In this document: one piece after another, positions 37,691 to 46,164 of the stretch
Layout: every line of letters starts with the position of its first letter
Position numbering within the stretch: position 1 is the stretch's first letter
NCBI RefSeq assembly: GCF_034259325.1
Contig: NZ_JAXIVS010000001.1
Location: 806,001-870,000 of the forward strand
Direction of reading: 5' to 3'
Source: Hyalangium ruber
GTDB taxonomy: Bacteria; Myxococcota; Myxococcia; Myxococcales; Myxococcaceae
DNA: 64,000 nucleotides
The notes under the pieces: generated by a model
What the model saw: the letters and a program-made list of their open reading frames with translations, nothing else
Told to the model about the DNA's origin: nothing
The model's database searches: none
Made by a program: the position numbers and the translations under genes

Positions 37691-39175
37691 ATGCCCCGAG
37701 CGTCGGCGACGACGACGAAGCGTCCCACCCCGGCCCAGCTCGCCCCCTTGGCCACCCGGCAAGTGGCGGCGGCCCCCCTGCTCCCCCAGCCCCAGCTCGA
37801 GCGCCTGCTCGCGGTCGCCATGGAGCGCGGCGCCGACTTCGCGGAAGTCTATGTCGAGCGCGGCCTGCTCACCGCCGTGGTGCTGGAAGAGGGGCGAATC
37901 AAGAGCGCGCAGACGGGTCTGACGCAGGGCGTTGGGGTGCGCGTCATCTCCGGGGCCAAGGTGGGCTATGCCTACTCGGACGACCTGGAGGAGGCGGCGC
38001 TGCTGCGCACGGCGCGCACGGCGGCGATGATCGCCCAGGGCGGTGGCTCGGAGCAGAGCTATAAGGTGAGTCGCACTCCGGCGCCCAGCTACTACAAGGT
38101 CCCCACGCCGCTGGCGGACATCGACGTGGCGCGCAAGGCGGAGCTGGTGCTGCGGGCGGACAAGGCGGCGCGCGGCTTCGACAAGCGGATCACGCAGGTG
38201 AACGGCTCGTACGCGGACGTCACCAAGCGCATCGCCGTGGGCAACACGCTGGGCCACTACACCGAGGACACGCAGGACCTGTGCCGGCTCTCGGTGCAGG
38301 TGGTGGCCGAGGGGAAGAACAAGGAGCGGCGCACGGGCTTCTACGGCGGCGGCGGCCGGGTGTCCTTCAGCCACTTCGACACCTTCACGCCGGAGTCGGT
38401 GGGGCGCGAGGCGGCGCGGCAGGCCATCGCCACGCTGGGCGCGGCCGAGTGCCAGGCGGGCCCGCAGACGGTGGTGCTGGCGCCGGGCTGGAGCGGGATT
38501 CTCCTGCACGAGGCGGTGGGCCACGGCCTGGAGGCGGACTTCATCCGCAAGGGCACCTCGCTGTTCGCGGGGAAGGTGGGCCAGAAGGTGGCCTCGGATC
38601 TGGTCACCGTCATCGACGATGGGACGGTGGCCAACAGCCGCGGCTCCATCAACGTGGATGACGAAGGCGTGGCCGGTGAGCGCAAGGTCCTCATCGAGAA
38701 GGGCGTGCTCAAGGGCTACATGTACGACAGCTTCAACGCGAAGCTGATGGGGCAGCGCTCCACGGGCAGCGGGCGGCGTGAGTCGTTCAAGCACATGCCG
38801 CTGCCGCGCATGACGAACACGTACCTGGCGCCGGGAGACCACCACCCCGAGGACATCATCAAGGAAGTGAAGCGCGGGCTGTACTGCGCGCACTTCGGCG
38901 GCGGGCAGGTGGACATCACCAACGGCAACTTCGTCTTCGAGGTGAGCGAGGCGTACCAGATCGAGGACGGCAAGCTGGGCCGGCCGGTGAAGAACGCGAT
39001 CCTCATCGGCGTGGGGCCAGAGGCGCTGAAGAACGTGTCGCGCGTGGGGTGTGATCCGATGCCGGACCCGGGCCTGGGTACCTGCGGCAAGGATGGCCAG
39101 AGCGTGCCGGTGGGCGTGGGGCTGCCCACGCTGCGCATCGACAACATGACGGTGGGCGGGACGAAGGTCGCCTGA
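37691..39175 (+). CDS. tldD: Metalloprotease TldD
   Basis: 494 residues from ATG 37691, which sits 8 bases after GGAG; ATGs at 37673 and 37685 are too early or too close. TldD is the catalytic subunit of the TldD/TldE heterodimer that degrades unfolded peptides and matures microcin-like peptides. The zinc motif HEAVGHGLEAD (H276, E277, H281) is intact; other family blocks are LLTAVVLEEGRIKS, FYGGGGRVSFS, VIDDGTVANSRGS, and C-terminal RVGCDPMPDPGLGTCGKDGQ. Eleven bases separate it from tldE. Confidence 0.95.
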   Translation: MPRASATTTKRPTPAQLAPLATRQVAAAPLLPQPQLERLLAVAMERGADFAEVYVERGLLTAVVLEEGRIKSAQTGLTQGVGVRVISGAKVGYAYSDDLEEAALLRTARTAAMIAQGGGSEQSYKVSRTPAPSYYKVPTPLADIDVARKAELVLRADKAARGFDKRITQVNGSYADVTKRIAVGNTLGHYTEDTQDLCRLSVQVVAEGKNKERRTGFYGGGGRVSFSHFDTFTPESVGREAARQAIATLGAAECQAGPQTVVLAPGWSGILLHEAVGHGLEADFIRKGTSLFAGKVGQKVASDLVTVIDDGTVANSRGSINVDDEGVAGERKVLIEKGVLKGYMYDSFNAKLMGQRSTGSGRRESFKHMPLPRMTNTYLAPGDHHPEDIIKEVKRGLYCAHFGGGQVDITNGNFVFEVSEAYQIEDGKLGRPVKNAILIGVGPEALKNVSRVGCDPMPDPGLGTCGKDGQSVPVGVGLPTLRIDNMTVGGTKVA

Positions 39176-39186
39176 GGACATCGCAC

Positions 39187-40536
39187 GTGAACAACTACGA
39201 GCAGATCGCGAAGAAGATCGTCCAGCGCGCGAAGAAGAAGGGCGCCAAGCAGGCCGAGGCCTTCCTCGAGGTGGGGCGGCAGAGCTCCTGCCGCGTGCGC
39301 GAGGGCGAAATCGAAGACCTGACCGAGGCCACGAGCAAGGGCGTGGGCCTGCGGGTCATCACCAAGGACAACCGACTGGGCTTCTCGTACACGTCGGACT
39401 TCGATCCGGCGTCGGTGGACACCTTCGTGGACATGGCGCTGCGGCTGGCGCAAACGGCGGCGCCCAACAAGCTCAACGGGCTGCCCACGGCGAAGGAGCT
39501 GGGCGAGCCGTCGGAGACGGGAGAGCTCTTCGACCCCAAGGTGGCGGAGCTGCCCGGGGACTGGAAGATCAAGACAGCGCTGGAGATGGAGAAGGCGGGC
39601 AAGGCGGTGGACGCCCGCATCACCACCTTCAACAGCGTGGGCGCCGGAGACTACGTCGCCGAGGTGTACGTGGCCTCCAGCGAGGGCCTGTCGGCGGGCT
39701 TCGCGGGCACGTACGTGTACCTGTTCGCGTCGCCAGTGGCCGCGGCGAATGACCAACTCCAGACGAGCTACTGGATGGACTACAAGCGCTTCCTGGGCGA
39801 CCTGGACTCTCCGGAGCAGGTGGGCCGGGAGGCGGCTCGGCGCGCGGTGCGGATGCTGGGCGCGAAGCGGGTGAAGTCGCAGCAGGTGCCGGTCATCTTC
39901 GATCCGATGATGGCCTCCTCGTTCGTGGGCAGCATCGCGGCGGCGGCGGACGGCAACGCCATCTACAAGAAGTCGAGCATCTTCGTCTCGAAGCTGGGCA
40001 AGAAGCTGGCGCCCGAGCACGTGACGGTGGTGGACGACGGGCTCTTGAAGCGCGGGCTGGGCACGGCGCCGTTCGACGGCGAGGGCGTGGCCACGCGGCG
40101 CACGCCGCTGCTGGAGAAGGGCGTGCTGCGCAGCTACCTGTATGACGCCTTCACCGCGCGCAAGGCGAAGGCGAAGACGACGGGCAACGCGGCGCGCGGG
40201 TACAACTCGCTGCCGCACATCGGCACCAACAACCTGTACCTGGAGCCGGGCACGAAGCCTCCGGAGGAGCTGATCCGCGAGGTGAAGAGCGGCTTCTACG
40301 TGACGGCGATGCTGGGCCGCGGGGCGGATCCGGTGACGGGCGAGTACTCGCGCGGCGCCAACGGCCTGTGGATCGAGAACGGCGAGTTGGCCTACCCGGT
40401 CCAGGAAGTCACGGTGGCCGGCAACCTGCTGCAGATGCTGCAGGACATGGACGGCATCGGTAGCGACCTGCAGTTCCGAGGCTCGTCGGGAGCGCCCACC
40501 ATCCGCTTCAAGCAGCTCACCGTCTCCGGCGACTGA
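39187..40536 (+). CDS. tldE: TldE/PmbA, non-catalytic partner of TldD
   Basis: 449 residues, GTG start 11 bases after tldD. Homologous to TldD but without the HExxxH zinc motif: the equivalent region reads FDPMMASSFVGSIAAAADG, typical of PmbA/TldE. Other family blocks are REGEIEDLTEATSKGVGLRV, DDGLLKRGLGTAPFDGEG, NSLPHIGTNNLYLEPG and GANGLWIENGELAYPV. Forms the heterodimeric protease with TldD. No modified-peptide precursor gene is seen nearby, so the role is probably general. Confidence 0.94.
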   Translation: MNNYEQIAKKIVQRAKKKGAKQAEAFLEVGRQSSCRVREGEIEDLTEATSKGVGLRVITKDNRLGFSYTSDFDPASVDTFVDMALRLAQTAAPNKLNGLPTAKELGEPSETGELFDPKVAELPGDWKIKTALEMEKAGKAVDARITTFNSVGAGDYVAEVYVASSEGLSAGFAGTYVYLFASPVAAANDQLQTSYWMDYKRFLGDLDSPEQVGREAARRAVRMLGAKRVKSQQVPVIFDPMMASSFVGSIAAAADGNAIYKKSSIFVSKLGKKLAPEHVTVVDDGLLKRGLGTAPFDGEGVATRRTPLLEKGVLRSYLYDAFTARKAKAKTTGNAARGYNSLPHIGTNNLYLEPGTKPPEELIREVKSGFYVTAMLGRGADPVTGEYSRGANGLWIENGELAYPVQEVTVAGNLLQMLQDMDGIGSDLQFRGSSGAPTIRFKQLTVSGD

Positions 40537-40553
40537 GCTGCTTTCATCCTGGC

Positions 40554-40588
40554 GCTGACGCGTCAGCAGCACCCGCTGACACGTCAGC
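40554..40588. promoter_or_regulatory. Twin 14-bp palindromes, candidate tandem operator
   Basis: GCTGACGCGTCAGC (40554-40567) is a perfect palindrome. GCTGACACGTCAGC (40575-40588) differs from it by one base. The two centres are exactly 21 bp apart, two helical turns, so a dimeric repressor could bind both on the same face. They lie 120-154 bases upstream of the amine-oxidase lipoprotein start. With no loop and no T-run they do not look like a terminator for tldE. Confidence 0.6.
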
Positions 40589-40619
40589 AGGCCGCGATGG
40601 CCTCTCCTCCCTCGTAGCG

Positions 40620-40649
40620 CCCCTCCAAAGATCTTTCTCTTTGTTGGGG
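40620..40649. repeat. Interrupted inverted repeat in the leader of the amine-oxidase gene
   Basis: CCCC-TC-CAAAGA, a six-base loop, then TCTTTG-TT-GGGG: six plus four base pairs around a 2x2 internal mismatch. Lies 59-88 bases before the ATG. Role unknown. Confidence 0.35.
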
Positions 40650-40707
40650 CACTCTACGTGCCACTCCTATATTCACGGCGCGTATTACCAATCGAGGAGA
40701 GGAACAC

Positions 40708-42231
40708 ATGCTGAAGAAGTGGTTTGGGCTCTCGTACCTGCTGGTGGCGATGCTCGCCCTCCAGGGCTGCGCGGGCTGGTCTCAACAGAAGCGCGACGAC
40801 GCCAGCGGCTCAACACCGGCCGCGGTAGTTACGGCGAAGAAGGACGCCCCCGTCATCATCGTTGGCTCCGGCCTGACGGGGCTCACCATCGCCTACGAGC
40901 TGAAGAAGAAGGGCATCGACTCGCTGATCATCGAGTCGTCCCCTCGCATCGGCGGCCGTATCCAGACGGTCACCTTCGCCGACGGCATGACGGCCGAAGC
41001 GCACATGGAGGAGTACTTCGCGCGCAGCCCCGCCGTGGCGCTGCTCAAGGAGCTCAACCTGCCGCTGATCGAGGACGTCGCCCACTCCACGGTGCGGCTC
41101 GAGGGGAAGATCTACCCCTACCAGGGTGAGGGCGATCGCGATCAGTACCTCGCGGGCATCTTCAACGCGGAGGAGCGCGCGGCGTTCCTCAAGTGGAACG
41201 CGAAGGCCTGGGACATCTACTCCAAGCTGCACGCCAGCCACTACGAGGGCAAGCCGCTGCCGCCGGAGCTGGCCGAGCTGCTGCGCATCAGCTTCGCGGA
41301 GTTCATCGGCCGCGACAAGCTGCCGCGCAAGGTCAGCGAGTGGATCCGCGCCACGGTCGAGCCGGAGATGGCGATCGAGTGGGACAAGATCGCGGCGCTC
41401 GACGGCATCGATGAGATTCGCCTCTTCCTGGATACGCCGGAAGGCTTCGGCGAGAAGAACTACCACGTCGACGGCGGCAACACCCGCTTCACCGAGGCGC
41501 TCACCGCCCGCCTGAACCCGGATCAGATCATGACGCAGGGCCGCGTCACCGCGATCGAGCAGACGGCGACGGGCGTGAAGCTGCGCGTCCTGGAGAAGGA
41601 GCGTCAGTACATCGAGGTGACCGGGCGCATGGCCGTGGTCACCGTCCCCGTCAACCACATCGGCCGGATCCAGTTCTCGCCCGCGCTCACCGCCGAGAAG
41701 TGGAAGGCCATCAACACGACGAAGATGGGCAGCTACATCAAGGTCCACTTCCGCGTCGCCCCCGAGGCGGTCCCGCTGTGGAGCGACAAGAACGGCGAGA
41801 GCATCCTCACGATGCTGTCGGACACCCAGGCGGGCAGCATCTACGACGTGACGAATCTGCAGGGGGGCGAGGGCGCGGGGAAGGACTCGCTGCTCACCCT
41901 GCTGCTGCACGCGAAGTTCGCGCAGAACCTGATGAACCTGCCTCTCGATGAGGTGCGCGAGAAGAGCGCGGAGGCCCTCGACGGCCTCTTCCCGGGCGTG
42001 CGCAAGCACATCAAGTACTCCGAGATCTTCGTCTATCCGCAGGCGGTGGCGTACTGGCCCCTGGAGCTCGGGCGTTCGCGCTTCGATGCGCTCGCCGATG
42101 ACCTGCGCCGTCCGCAGGGCCGCCTCTACTTCGGTGGCGACACGACGGTCGACAGCCACTCGGAAGGCGCCGTCGTCTCGGCGCTCAACATCTCGAAGTC
42201 GATCATCGCGCGTCAGGCCGAGCTGAAGTAG
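40708..42231 (+). CDS. Exported FAD-dependent amine oxidase-like lipoprotein
   Basis: 507 residues. Lipobox ALQGC (C21), a short Ser/Ala/Lys linker, then a flavin amine-oxidase/protoporphyrinogen-oxidase-type fold: dinucleotide motif IIVGSGLTGLTIAYELKKKG, IESSPRIGGRIQT, FHVDGGNTRF-like YHVDGGNTRFTEAL, VVTVPVNHIGRIQFSP, and C-terminal LYFGGDTTVDSHSEGAVVSA. The substrate is unknown. The signal has KK but no twin-arginine, although flavoproteins usually fold before export. The ribosome-binding site is AGGAGAGG. Twin palindromes and an inverted repeat occupy the promoter region. Confidence 0.82.
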   Translation: MLKKWFGLSYLLVAMLALQGCAGWSQQKRDDASGSTPAAVVTAKKDAPVIIVGSGLTGLTIAYELKKKGIDSLIIESSPRIGGRIQTVTFADGMTAEAHMEEYFARSPAVALLKELNLPLIEDVAHSTVRLEGKIYPYQGEGDRDQYLAGIFNAEERAAFLKWNAKAWDIYSKLHASHYEGKPLPPELAELLRISFAEFIGRDKLPRKVSEWIRATVEPEMAIEWDKIAALDGIDEIRLFLDTPEGFGEKNYHVDGGNTRFTEALTARLNPDQIMTQGRVTAIEQTATGVKLRVLEKERQYIEVTGRMAVVTVPVNHIGRIQFSPALTAEKWKAINTTKMGSYIKVHFRVAPEAVPLWSDKNGESILTMLSDTQAGSIYDVTNLQGGEGAGKDSLLTLLLHAKFAQNLMNLPLDEVREKSAEALDGLFPGVRKHIKYSEIFVYPQAVAYWPLELGRSRFDALADDLRRPQGRLYFGGDTTVDSHSEGAVVSALNISKSIIARQAELK

Positions 42232-42241
42232 CGCCCCCTCT

Positions 42242-42275
42242 TCCTGGCCGGTGGGAAGTGAACTGCCGGCCAGGA
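42242..42275 (+). terminator. Strong hairpin after the amine-oxidase gene
   Basis: A 10-bp perfect stem TCCTGGCCGG / CCGGCCAGGA with a 14-base loop begins 10 bases after the stop codon. No T-run follows, which is common in high-GC genomes. Confidence 0.5.
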
Positions 42276-42352
42276 GGTGAAGTCAGGAAGTGCGGCACCG
42301 TCCCTGCGCCTCACATAGCATCGGGCGGTCCACGGCTTCACAAGGGGAAGAC

Positions 42353-43345
42353 ATGGCAGCGAAGAAGGCAGCCTCCAAGGCCCGCAGCACCACACCGCGC
42401 AAGCCGCGCCGCAAGAAGGTAGAGCCCCGCTCCAAGGGGCTGTCCGCGGCCGAGGTGGCGAGCGAGGCCGCCGCCCAACCCACGGAGCTCATCCAAGGCA
42501 TCCAGGAGGACGGTGGCCAGGTGCTCTCCGTGTACCGGGATCCGCTGGGCGCCCACACGGTGGTGTTCGCGGCGCTGCCCATCGACAAGGTCGAGCCCAC
42601 GCCGTACCAGCGCGACCTCTCCGAGCCGCACGTGAAGCGGCTGGCCAACGCCATGGAGCGGCTGGATCGCTTCCTGGATCCGGTCATCGCCGTCCGCAAG
42701 GAGGGCAAGTACTGGACGCCCAACGGCAACCACCGGCTGAACGCCTCGCGGCTCCTGGGCGCGAAGTCCATCGTGGCGCTGGTGCTGCCCGAGGAGGACG
42801 TGGCGTACCAGATCCTCGCGCTGAACACGGAGAAGGCGCACAACCTCAAGGAGCGCTCGCTGGAGGTCATCCGCATGCACCGGGGGCTGACGGGCTCGCG
42901 GGCGGGGCGAGAGGCGGACTTCGCCAACCTCTTCGAGGAGCCGGCCTTCATCACCCTGGGCGCGGCCTATGAGAAGCGGCCGCGCTTCTCCGCGGGTGCG
43001 TACCACCCGTTCGTGAAGCGGGCGGAGCGCTTCCTGGATCTGCCCATGGTCGAGGCGCTGAAGGTGCGCGAGGCGCGGGCCGACAAGCTGCTGGAGTTGG
43101 ACGACGCGGTGACGCGGGTGGTGACGGCGCTCAAGGACAAGGGGATGCAGAGCCCCTACCTGCGCAACTTCGTGGTGGCGCGCATCAACTTCCTGCGCTT
43201 CAAGAAGGACGACAGCCCGGTGGAGTTCGACTCCACGGTGGCGAAGATGCTGGCCAGCGCCCAGAAGTTCAACGTGGAGAAGGTGAACAAGGACGACATC
43301 ACCCGAATGGGTGGGGCTGGCGGCGCGGAACCGGACGAGGAGTAG
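42353..43345 (+). CDS. ParB/Srx-like N-terminal domain protein with Lys-rich tail
   Basis: 330 residues from ATG 42353. The first ~28 residues are basic and Ala/Lys/Arg-rich (AAKKAASKARSTTPRKPRRKK), resembling a histone-like DNA-binding tail. A ParB/sulfiredoxin-like domain follows (about 75-160): VEPTPYQRDLSEPHVKRLANAM, FLDPVIAVRKEGKYWTPNGNHRLNASRLLGA. The nucleotide-binding GERR-type box is represented by GNHRLNAS. The rest is helical. No parA and no parS-like palindromes are adjacent, so this is not the chromosomal ParB; a DNA-associated or CTP-switch role is inference. Confidence 0.78.
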   Translation: MAAKKAASKARSTTPRKPRRKKVEPRSKGLSAAEVASEAAAQPTELIQGIQEDGGQVLSVYRDPLGAHTVVFAALPIDKVEPTPYQRDLSEPHVKRLANAMERLDRFLDPVIAVRKEGKYWTPNGNHRLNASRLLGAKSIVALVLPEEDVAYQILALNTEKAHNLKERSLEVIRMHRGLTGSRAGREADFANLFEEPAFITLGAAYEKRPRFSAGAYHPFVKRAERFLDLPMVEALKVREARADKLLELDDAVTRVVTALKDKGMQSPYLRNFVVARINFLRFKKDDSPVEFDSTVAKMLASAQKFNVEKVNKDDITRMGGAGGAEPDEE

Positions 43346-43401
43346 CCCCGAGGTTTCGTACCGGTTCAGTTGTCAGACAGGACTGCTTCTGGTGAGTGCC
43401 C

Positions 43402-43426
43402 CCCCGGGCGATGCCTCCGCCCGGGG
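43402..43426. terminator. Hairpin between convergent genes
   Basis: A 9-bp perfect GC stem CCCCGGGCG / CGCCCGGGG with loop ATGCCTC lies between the convergent ParB-like and DUF1826 genes and may end transcription from both sides. No T-run on either side. Confidence 0.4.
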
Positions 43427-43443
43427 AGAAGGCTGAAGGCTCC

Positions 43444-44094
43444 TCAGTCGACGGCGTCGATGGAGAGCATGATGCGGCGCTGGCCCGGCGGAAGACGGGG
43501 TGAGCGGTGGACAGCCCCATTGCCCGCGTTCTTCGGCCACGCCTCTCCCTTCAACAGGGCCACGTCGAAGCGCTCCAGCCGCTGCACGCGTCCTCCCAGG
43601 CGCAGCACTTCGCCCTTCGGCCCCAGGCCGCTGCGCACCACGTCCGCGTTCTCCACCCACTCGGTGGCGGGCCCGGCATAGGTGCAGAGCAGCCGGACGC
43701 CCACACGATCCACGTGGAAACGCGGGCACATCTCCTGATCCAGCGTGGTGAGCCGCACGCCCAGCCAGCGAGCTTCGAAGAGATCCGCGTACACCTGCAG
43801 CAGCAGGTGCAGCTCCTCGCTCCAGGCCTCGCGCTCCTGCGTGTCAGGCAGCTCCGCGAGCGCCGAGCGCAGATCCGCGCGCTTCACGTCCACCCGCTCG
43901 ACGACATGGAGCGTGTACCGGGAGCAGACCTCCTCCAGCCATGGGCCCAGGGCGGGGCTCAGGCTCCGTCGCCACACGCACAGGTTGACCCCCTGGCGGT
44001 AGATCTCCGTGAGCTCCGCGGGCTGCCGGACGAGGACGTGCGAGCCCTGCCACACCGCTGGCTCCCTGACGCTCGAGTGCAGAACGGTCTCCAT
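43444..44094 (-). CDS. DUF1826 protein of a zinc-limitation operon
   Basis: 216 residues. DUF1826 proteins are of unknown function but recur beside COG0523 metal GTPases under zinc control. Recognisable parts: GVNLCVWRRSLSPAL near the N-terminus, then MCPRFHVDRVGVRLLCTYAGPATEWVENADV and a C-terminal FDVALLKGEAWP followed by AVHRSP. The HVD...TYxGPxT arrangement recalls dioxygenase-like jelly-roll metal sites. The ATG overlaps the stop of the GTPase gene (TGATG). Last gene of the operon. Confidence 0.8.
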   Translation of the reverse strand: METVLHSSVREPAVWQGSHVLVRQPAELTEIYRQGVNLCVWRRSLSPALGPWLEEVCSRYTLHVVERVDVKRADLRSALAELPDTQEREAWSEELHLLLQVYADLFEARWLGVRLTTLDQEMCPRFHVDRVGVRLLCTYAGPATEWVENADVVRSGLGPKGEVLRLGGRVQRLERFDVALLKGEAWPKNAGNGAVHRSPRLPPGQRRIMLSIDAVD

Positions 44095-45338
44095 CACGCG
44101 CTCCGCTCCTCGGTAGCCTCTTCGTCCGTCCGCATCACCTCCCAGGCCGGGAAGGGGTCCTCCCATTCCCTCCAACCCTCTGGCCCCTGCTCGAGCTCCT
44201 TCGGGGTCAGCAGGCATGCCTCGAGCTGGCGGCGGATCTCCTCCGGTTCGGCATCTCGGGTGATGAAGACGATCTCCTGGCGCCTGTCTGCGTAGGGCCC
44301 CACCAGCTCGCGCTCGATCTCGGCACGGACCTCCGGCTCCTCCGGCCACTGCTCGCGCGGCACCGCGGCCCACCACAGCCCCGCGGGCTCGAAGCTGCAC
44401 GCGCCACCGGCCTGGGCCCACACGCCGGTGACTTCCATACGCGTGGCGAGCCAGAAGAAGCCCTTGCTGCGCAGCACCCCCTTCCAGCTTCCATGGATGA
44501 AGTCCCAGAAGCGCTGGGGGTGCAGCGGCAGGCGGCTGCGGAAGACGAAGCTGCGGATGCCGTACTCCTCCGTCTCCGGCACGTGCTCGCCTCGCAGCTC
44601 CTTGAGCCAGCCCGGCGCCCGGCGCGCGCGCTCGAAGTCGAAGCGGCGGGTGTCGAGCACTTCCGAGAGCGGCACCTGCCCACGCTCCGCCAATACCAGG
44701 CGCGCCTCCGGGTTGAGCTTGCGCAGGATTCCCTGGAGCTCGGCGAGCCGTTCGGAGGAGACCAGGTCCGTCTTGTTCAGCACCAGGACATCCGCGAACT
44801 CCACCTGCTCCACCAGCAGGTCCACCACGGTCCGCTCGTCCTCCTCGGCGGCGGCCAGGCCGCGCTCGTCGAGCCCCTGCGCGCCCTCCCAGTCATCGAG
44901 GAAGTTGAAGGCGTCCACCACCGTCACCATCGTGTCCAGCCGCGCCACCTCCGACAGGCTGCGCCCCGACTCGTCGGCGAAGGTGAACGTCTCCGCGACA
45001 GGCAACGGCTCGGAGATGCCAGTGGATTCGATGAGCAGATAGTCGAAGCGGTTTTCCCTGGCCAGTCGCCCCACCTCCTGGAGCAGATCCTCTCGGAGCG
45101 TGCAGCAGATGCAGCCGTTGGACAGCTCCACCAGCTTCTCCTCCACCCGGCTGAGGGAAGCGCCTCCCTGGACAAGCCGGGCGTCGATGTTCACCTCGCT
45201 CATGTCATTGACGATGACGGCGACGCGCCGGCCCTCGCGGTTGTTGAGGACGTGGTTGAGCAGCGTCGTCTTCCCGGCCCCCAGGAAACCGGAGAGGACG
45301 GTGGTGGGCAGGCGACGATCCACGGAGGGGCCACTCAT
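44094..45338 (-). CDS. COG0523 GTPase, putative zinc metallochaperone (ZigA/ZNG1-like)
   Basis: 414 residues. Walker A GFLGAGKT (17-24), the metal-binding CxCC motif at GCICC (C76, C78, C79), Switch-like [18 protein letters not shown], and a C-terminal CobW-like domain ([27 protein letters not shown]-like [13 protein letters not shown]). Members of this branch hand zinc to client enzymes when zinc is scarce. Start and stop overlap neighbours on both sides (ATGA with L33, TGATG with DUF1826). The association with a cysteine-free L33 strongly suggests zinc-starvation expression. Confidence 0.9.
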   Translation of the reverse strand: MSGPSVDRRLPTTVLSGFLGAGKTTLLNHVLNNREGRRVAVIVNDMSEVNIDARLVQGGASLSRVEEKLVELSNGCICCTLREDLLQEVGRLARENRFDYLLIESTGISEPLPVAETFTFADESGRSLSEVARLDTMVTVVDAFNFLDDWEGAQGLDERGLAAAEEDERTVVDLLVEQVEFADVLVLNKTDLVSSERLAELQGILRKLNPEARLVLAERGQVPLSEVLDTRRFDFERARRAPGWLKELRGEHVPETEEYGIRSFVFRSRLPLHPQRFWDFIHGSWKGVLRSKGFFWLATRMEVTGVWAQAGGACSFEPAGLWWAAVPREQWPEEPEVRAEIERELVGPYADRRQEIVFITRDAEPEEIRRQLEACLLTPKELEQGPEGWREWEDPFPAWEVMRTDEEATEERSA

Positions 45339-45499
45339 GGCTTGCCCTCCACGAACATCACGTGCTTGCGCACGCGCGGGTCGTACTTCTTGAACTGGAG
45401 CTTGTCCTGCGACTTCCGCTTGTTCTTCGTCGTTGTGTAGAAGTAGCCGGTGCCGGCGGTGGAGACGAGATGGATGATGGTTCGGTTGCCTTTGGGCAT
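45335..45499 (-). CDS. rpmG: Ribosomal protein L33, zinc-independent (cysteine-free) form
   Basis: 54 residues. Full L33 pattern: [44 protein letters not shown]. The two CxxC pairs that bind zinc in the other L33 type are replaced (STAGTG, YDPRVR), so this is the C-minus paralogue that can replace the zinc form when zinc is short. Embedded in an operon with a COG0523 GTPase and DUF1826, and overlapping the GTPase start by four bases. The ribosome-binding site is GGAGTCACGACC. A 7-bp hairpin lies just upstream. Confidence 0.95.
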   Translation of the reverse strand: MPKGNRTIIHLVSTAGTGYFYTTTKNKRKSQDKLQFKKYDPRVRKHVMFVEGKP

Positions 45500-45513
45500 G
45501 GTCGTGACTCCGG

Positions 45514-45531
45514 GTGCGCGTCGCCGCGCAC
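45514..45531 (-). promoter_or_regulatory. Small hairpin just upstream of the rpmG ribosome-binding site
   Basis: GTGCGCG-TCGC-CGCGCAC, seven base pairs, ends about five bases upstream of the Shine-Dalgarno sequence of rpmG in the 136-bp gap after the exported-protein gene. It could be an mRNA processing or stability element. Confidence 0.3.
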
Positions 45532-45635
45532 GGTGAATGGGGGGAGCAAGCAGGGGGTGAGCCGCGCGAGCCACGCCGCCGCGGGCGCCTGGCTGCCCGA
45601 AGGCATGGCACCTACGGGGTGGCGGCGAAGCAGAC

Positions 45636-46058
45636 TCAGCGGCTCGGCGGGGACGCTTTAGGAGCCAGCGCCAGCAGCGGGATGGCAAAGCCATGCCACG
45701 CCGCGCTTGCGAGTGTGCGGAGCTCCTGAGGCTCGCCAGTCCGCAGCGGGATATCGCAGCTCGGACACCAGGCTCGCCGCGGCTCTGCCCATGCGAGGGG
45801 ACACCGCTCGTGCCCATCCCCCTGCTCCGCCGCGCTTTCGAGCCGCTCCCCCTCCCCACGCTCGGTCCCCTGAGCAGGGGTCGGGGCACTGGGCGCATCG
45901 AGCTCCAGCTCCTCGAACACCTGGTGCTCGGCGCAGTAGCGGTGCGCGTGTTCACCAGCGTGGAGGAGCTCCACCAGCGGCAACATCAGCCACAGCACCG
46001 CGAGAGCCGCCGCGCAGGCACGCTGGAGAGAGAGCAGAGGAGAACGCATCAGACCCAT
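45636..46058 (-). CDS. Small exported His/Cys-rich protein, putative metal-binding
   Basis: 140 residues. An N-terminal hydrophobic segment ([19 protein letters not shown]) is followed by [13 protein letters not shown], an acidic Pro/Ser/Glu linker, and [20 protein letters not shown], then a hydrophobic stretch near the C-terminus ([11 protein letters not shown]). The clustered His and Cys suggest metal binding outside the cytoplasm. It reads towards rpmG and the COG0523 gene. A 15-bp candidate Zur operator lies 5 bases before its ATG; a second in-frame ATG at 46049 is possible. The family is not recognised beyond resemblance to DUF2946-like small exported proteins. Confidence 0.6.
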   Translation of the reverse strand: MGLMRSPLLSLQRACAAALAVLWLMLPLVELLHAGEHAHRYCAEHQVFEELELDAPSAPTPAQGTERGEGERLESAAEQGDGHERCPLAWAEPRRAWCPSCDIPLRTGEPQELRTLASAAWHGFAIPLLALAPKASPPSR

Positions 46059-46062
46059 TTTC

Positions 46063-46077
46063 TGTAACCTGGTTGCA
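46063..46077. promoter_or_regulatory. Candidate Zur/Fur-family operator, copy 1
   Basis: TGTAACC-T-GGTTGCA: a 15-bp inverted repeat of 7-1-7 form with one mismatch between arms. It abuts the start codon of the divergent exported-protein gene, where a bound repressor would block transcription. Confidence 0.6.
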
Positions 46078-46110
46078 AAAACAGATCAAGCCCAGATGTC
46101 GCTCTTTACA

Positions 46111-46125
46111 TGCAACTCAATTGCA
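46111..46125. promoter_or_regulatory. Candidate Zur/Fur-family operator, copy 2
   Basis: TGCAACT-C-AATTGCA: the same 7-1-7 form with one arm mismatch, 48 bp from copy 1, sharing the pattern TGYAACY-N-RRTTGCA (one position differs here). It lies 40-54 bases upstream of the ABC transporter ATPase start. Confidence 0.6.
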
Positions 46126-46164
46126 TCTACCATCCGCCTTCACCGAAAGACAGGGGCGTAATCC

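Noticed and set aside
40554-40588. Palindromes as a transcription terminator for tldE
   Set aside because: Each is a loop-less palindrome without T-run; a dimer operator explains the exact 21-bp repeat better.
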